Assembly (NCBI GenBank): GCA_014534415.1
Contig: JACVRM010000124.1
Coordinates: forward strand, 1 to 6,366
Source of the DNA: Thermoleophilia bacterium
Lineage (GTDB): Bacteria; Actinomycetota; Thermoleophilia; Gaiellales; Gaiellaceae
Direction of reading: 5' to 3'
DNA length: 6,366 bases
How positions within the stretch are numbered: position 1 is the stretch's first letter; every line of letters begins with the position of its first letter. The notes below the pieces were generated by a model. It was not told the origin of the DNA and did not search any database. It worked only from the letters and a program-made list of their open reading frames with translations. A program made the translations under genes and the position numbers. This document shows positions 5,110 through 6,366 of this stretch, in pieces.

Positions 5110-6366
<1,257 letters not shown>

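Overview
The window is very GC-rich, gene-dense bacterial DNA. Two things point to an actinobacterium: a DUF2469-type N-terminus at the left edge (a family known essentially from Actinomycetota), and folate genes lying downstream of ftsH, as in Mycobacterium and Streptomyces. The style of the FtsH, FolP and protease sequences suggests a deep lineage such as Thermoleophilia. That placement is inference, because no phylogenetic marker was searched.

Layout from left to right: the start of a DUF2469-family gene (1-93, minus, running off the left edge); folK (178-651, minus); a secreted subtilisin-like S8 protease (652-2259, plus); folB (2256-2618, minus); folP (2615-3433, minus); a small DUF4234-type membrane protein (3493-3891, plus); a YpfJ-type membrane-anchored zinc peptidase (3888-4748, minus); a 361-bp non-coding stretch rich in inverted repeats (4749-5109); and the C-terminal two thirds of ftsH (5110-6366, minus, running off the right edge).

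The backbone is a minus-strand ftsH/folate cluster. FolB, FolK and FolP are consecutive enzymes of dihydropteroate synthesis. folP and folB overlap by ATGA and are probably translationally coupled. The classical cluster is broken here by two plus-strand genes, the S8 protease between folB and folK and the DUF4234 gene upstream of folP, and by ypfJ behind ftsH. No folE is visible. Junctions are extremely tight: folK and the S8 gene start back-to-back on a CATATG palindrome, and both convergent pairs share stop-codon bases (CTAA and CTAG).

I see no mobile element, CRISPR array, rRNA or tRNA, and nothing that amounts to a new defence or metabolic system. The items most worth checking are the split folate cluster with zero-length junctions, a possible leaderless folP promoter overlapping the opposing gene's signals, an Arg-to-His change in a conserved DHPS motif, a tetranucleotide repeat over the catalytic Glu codon of folB, and the inverted-repeat-rich gap behind ftsH.
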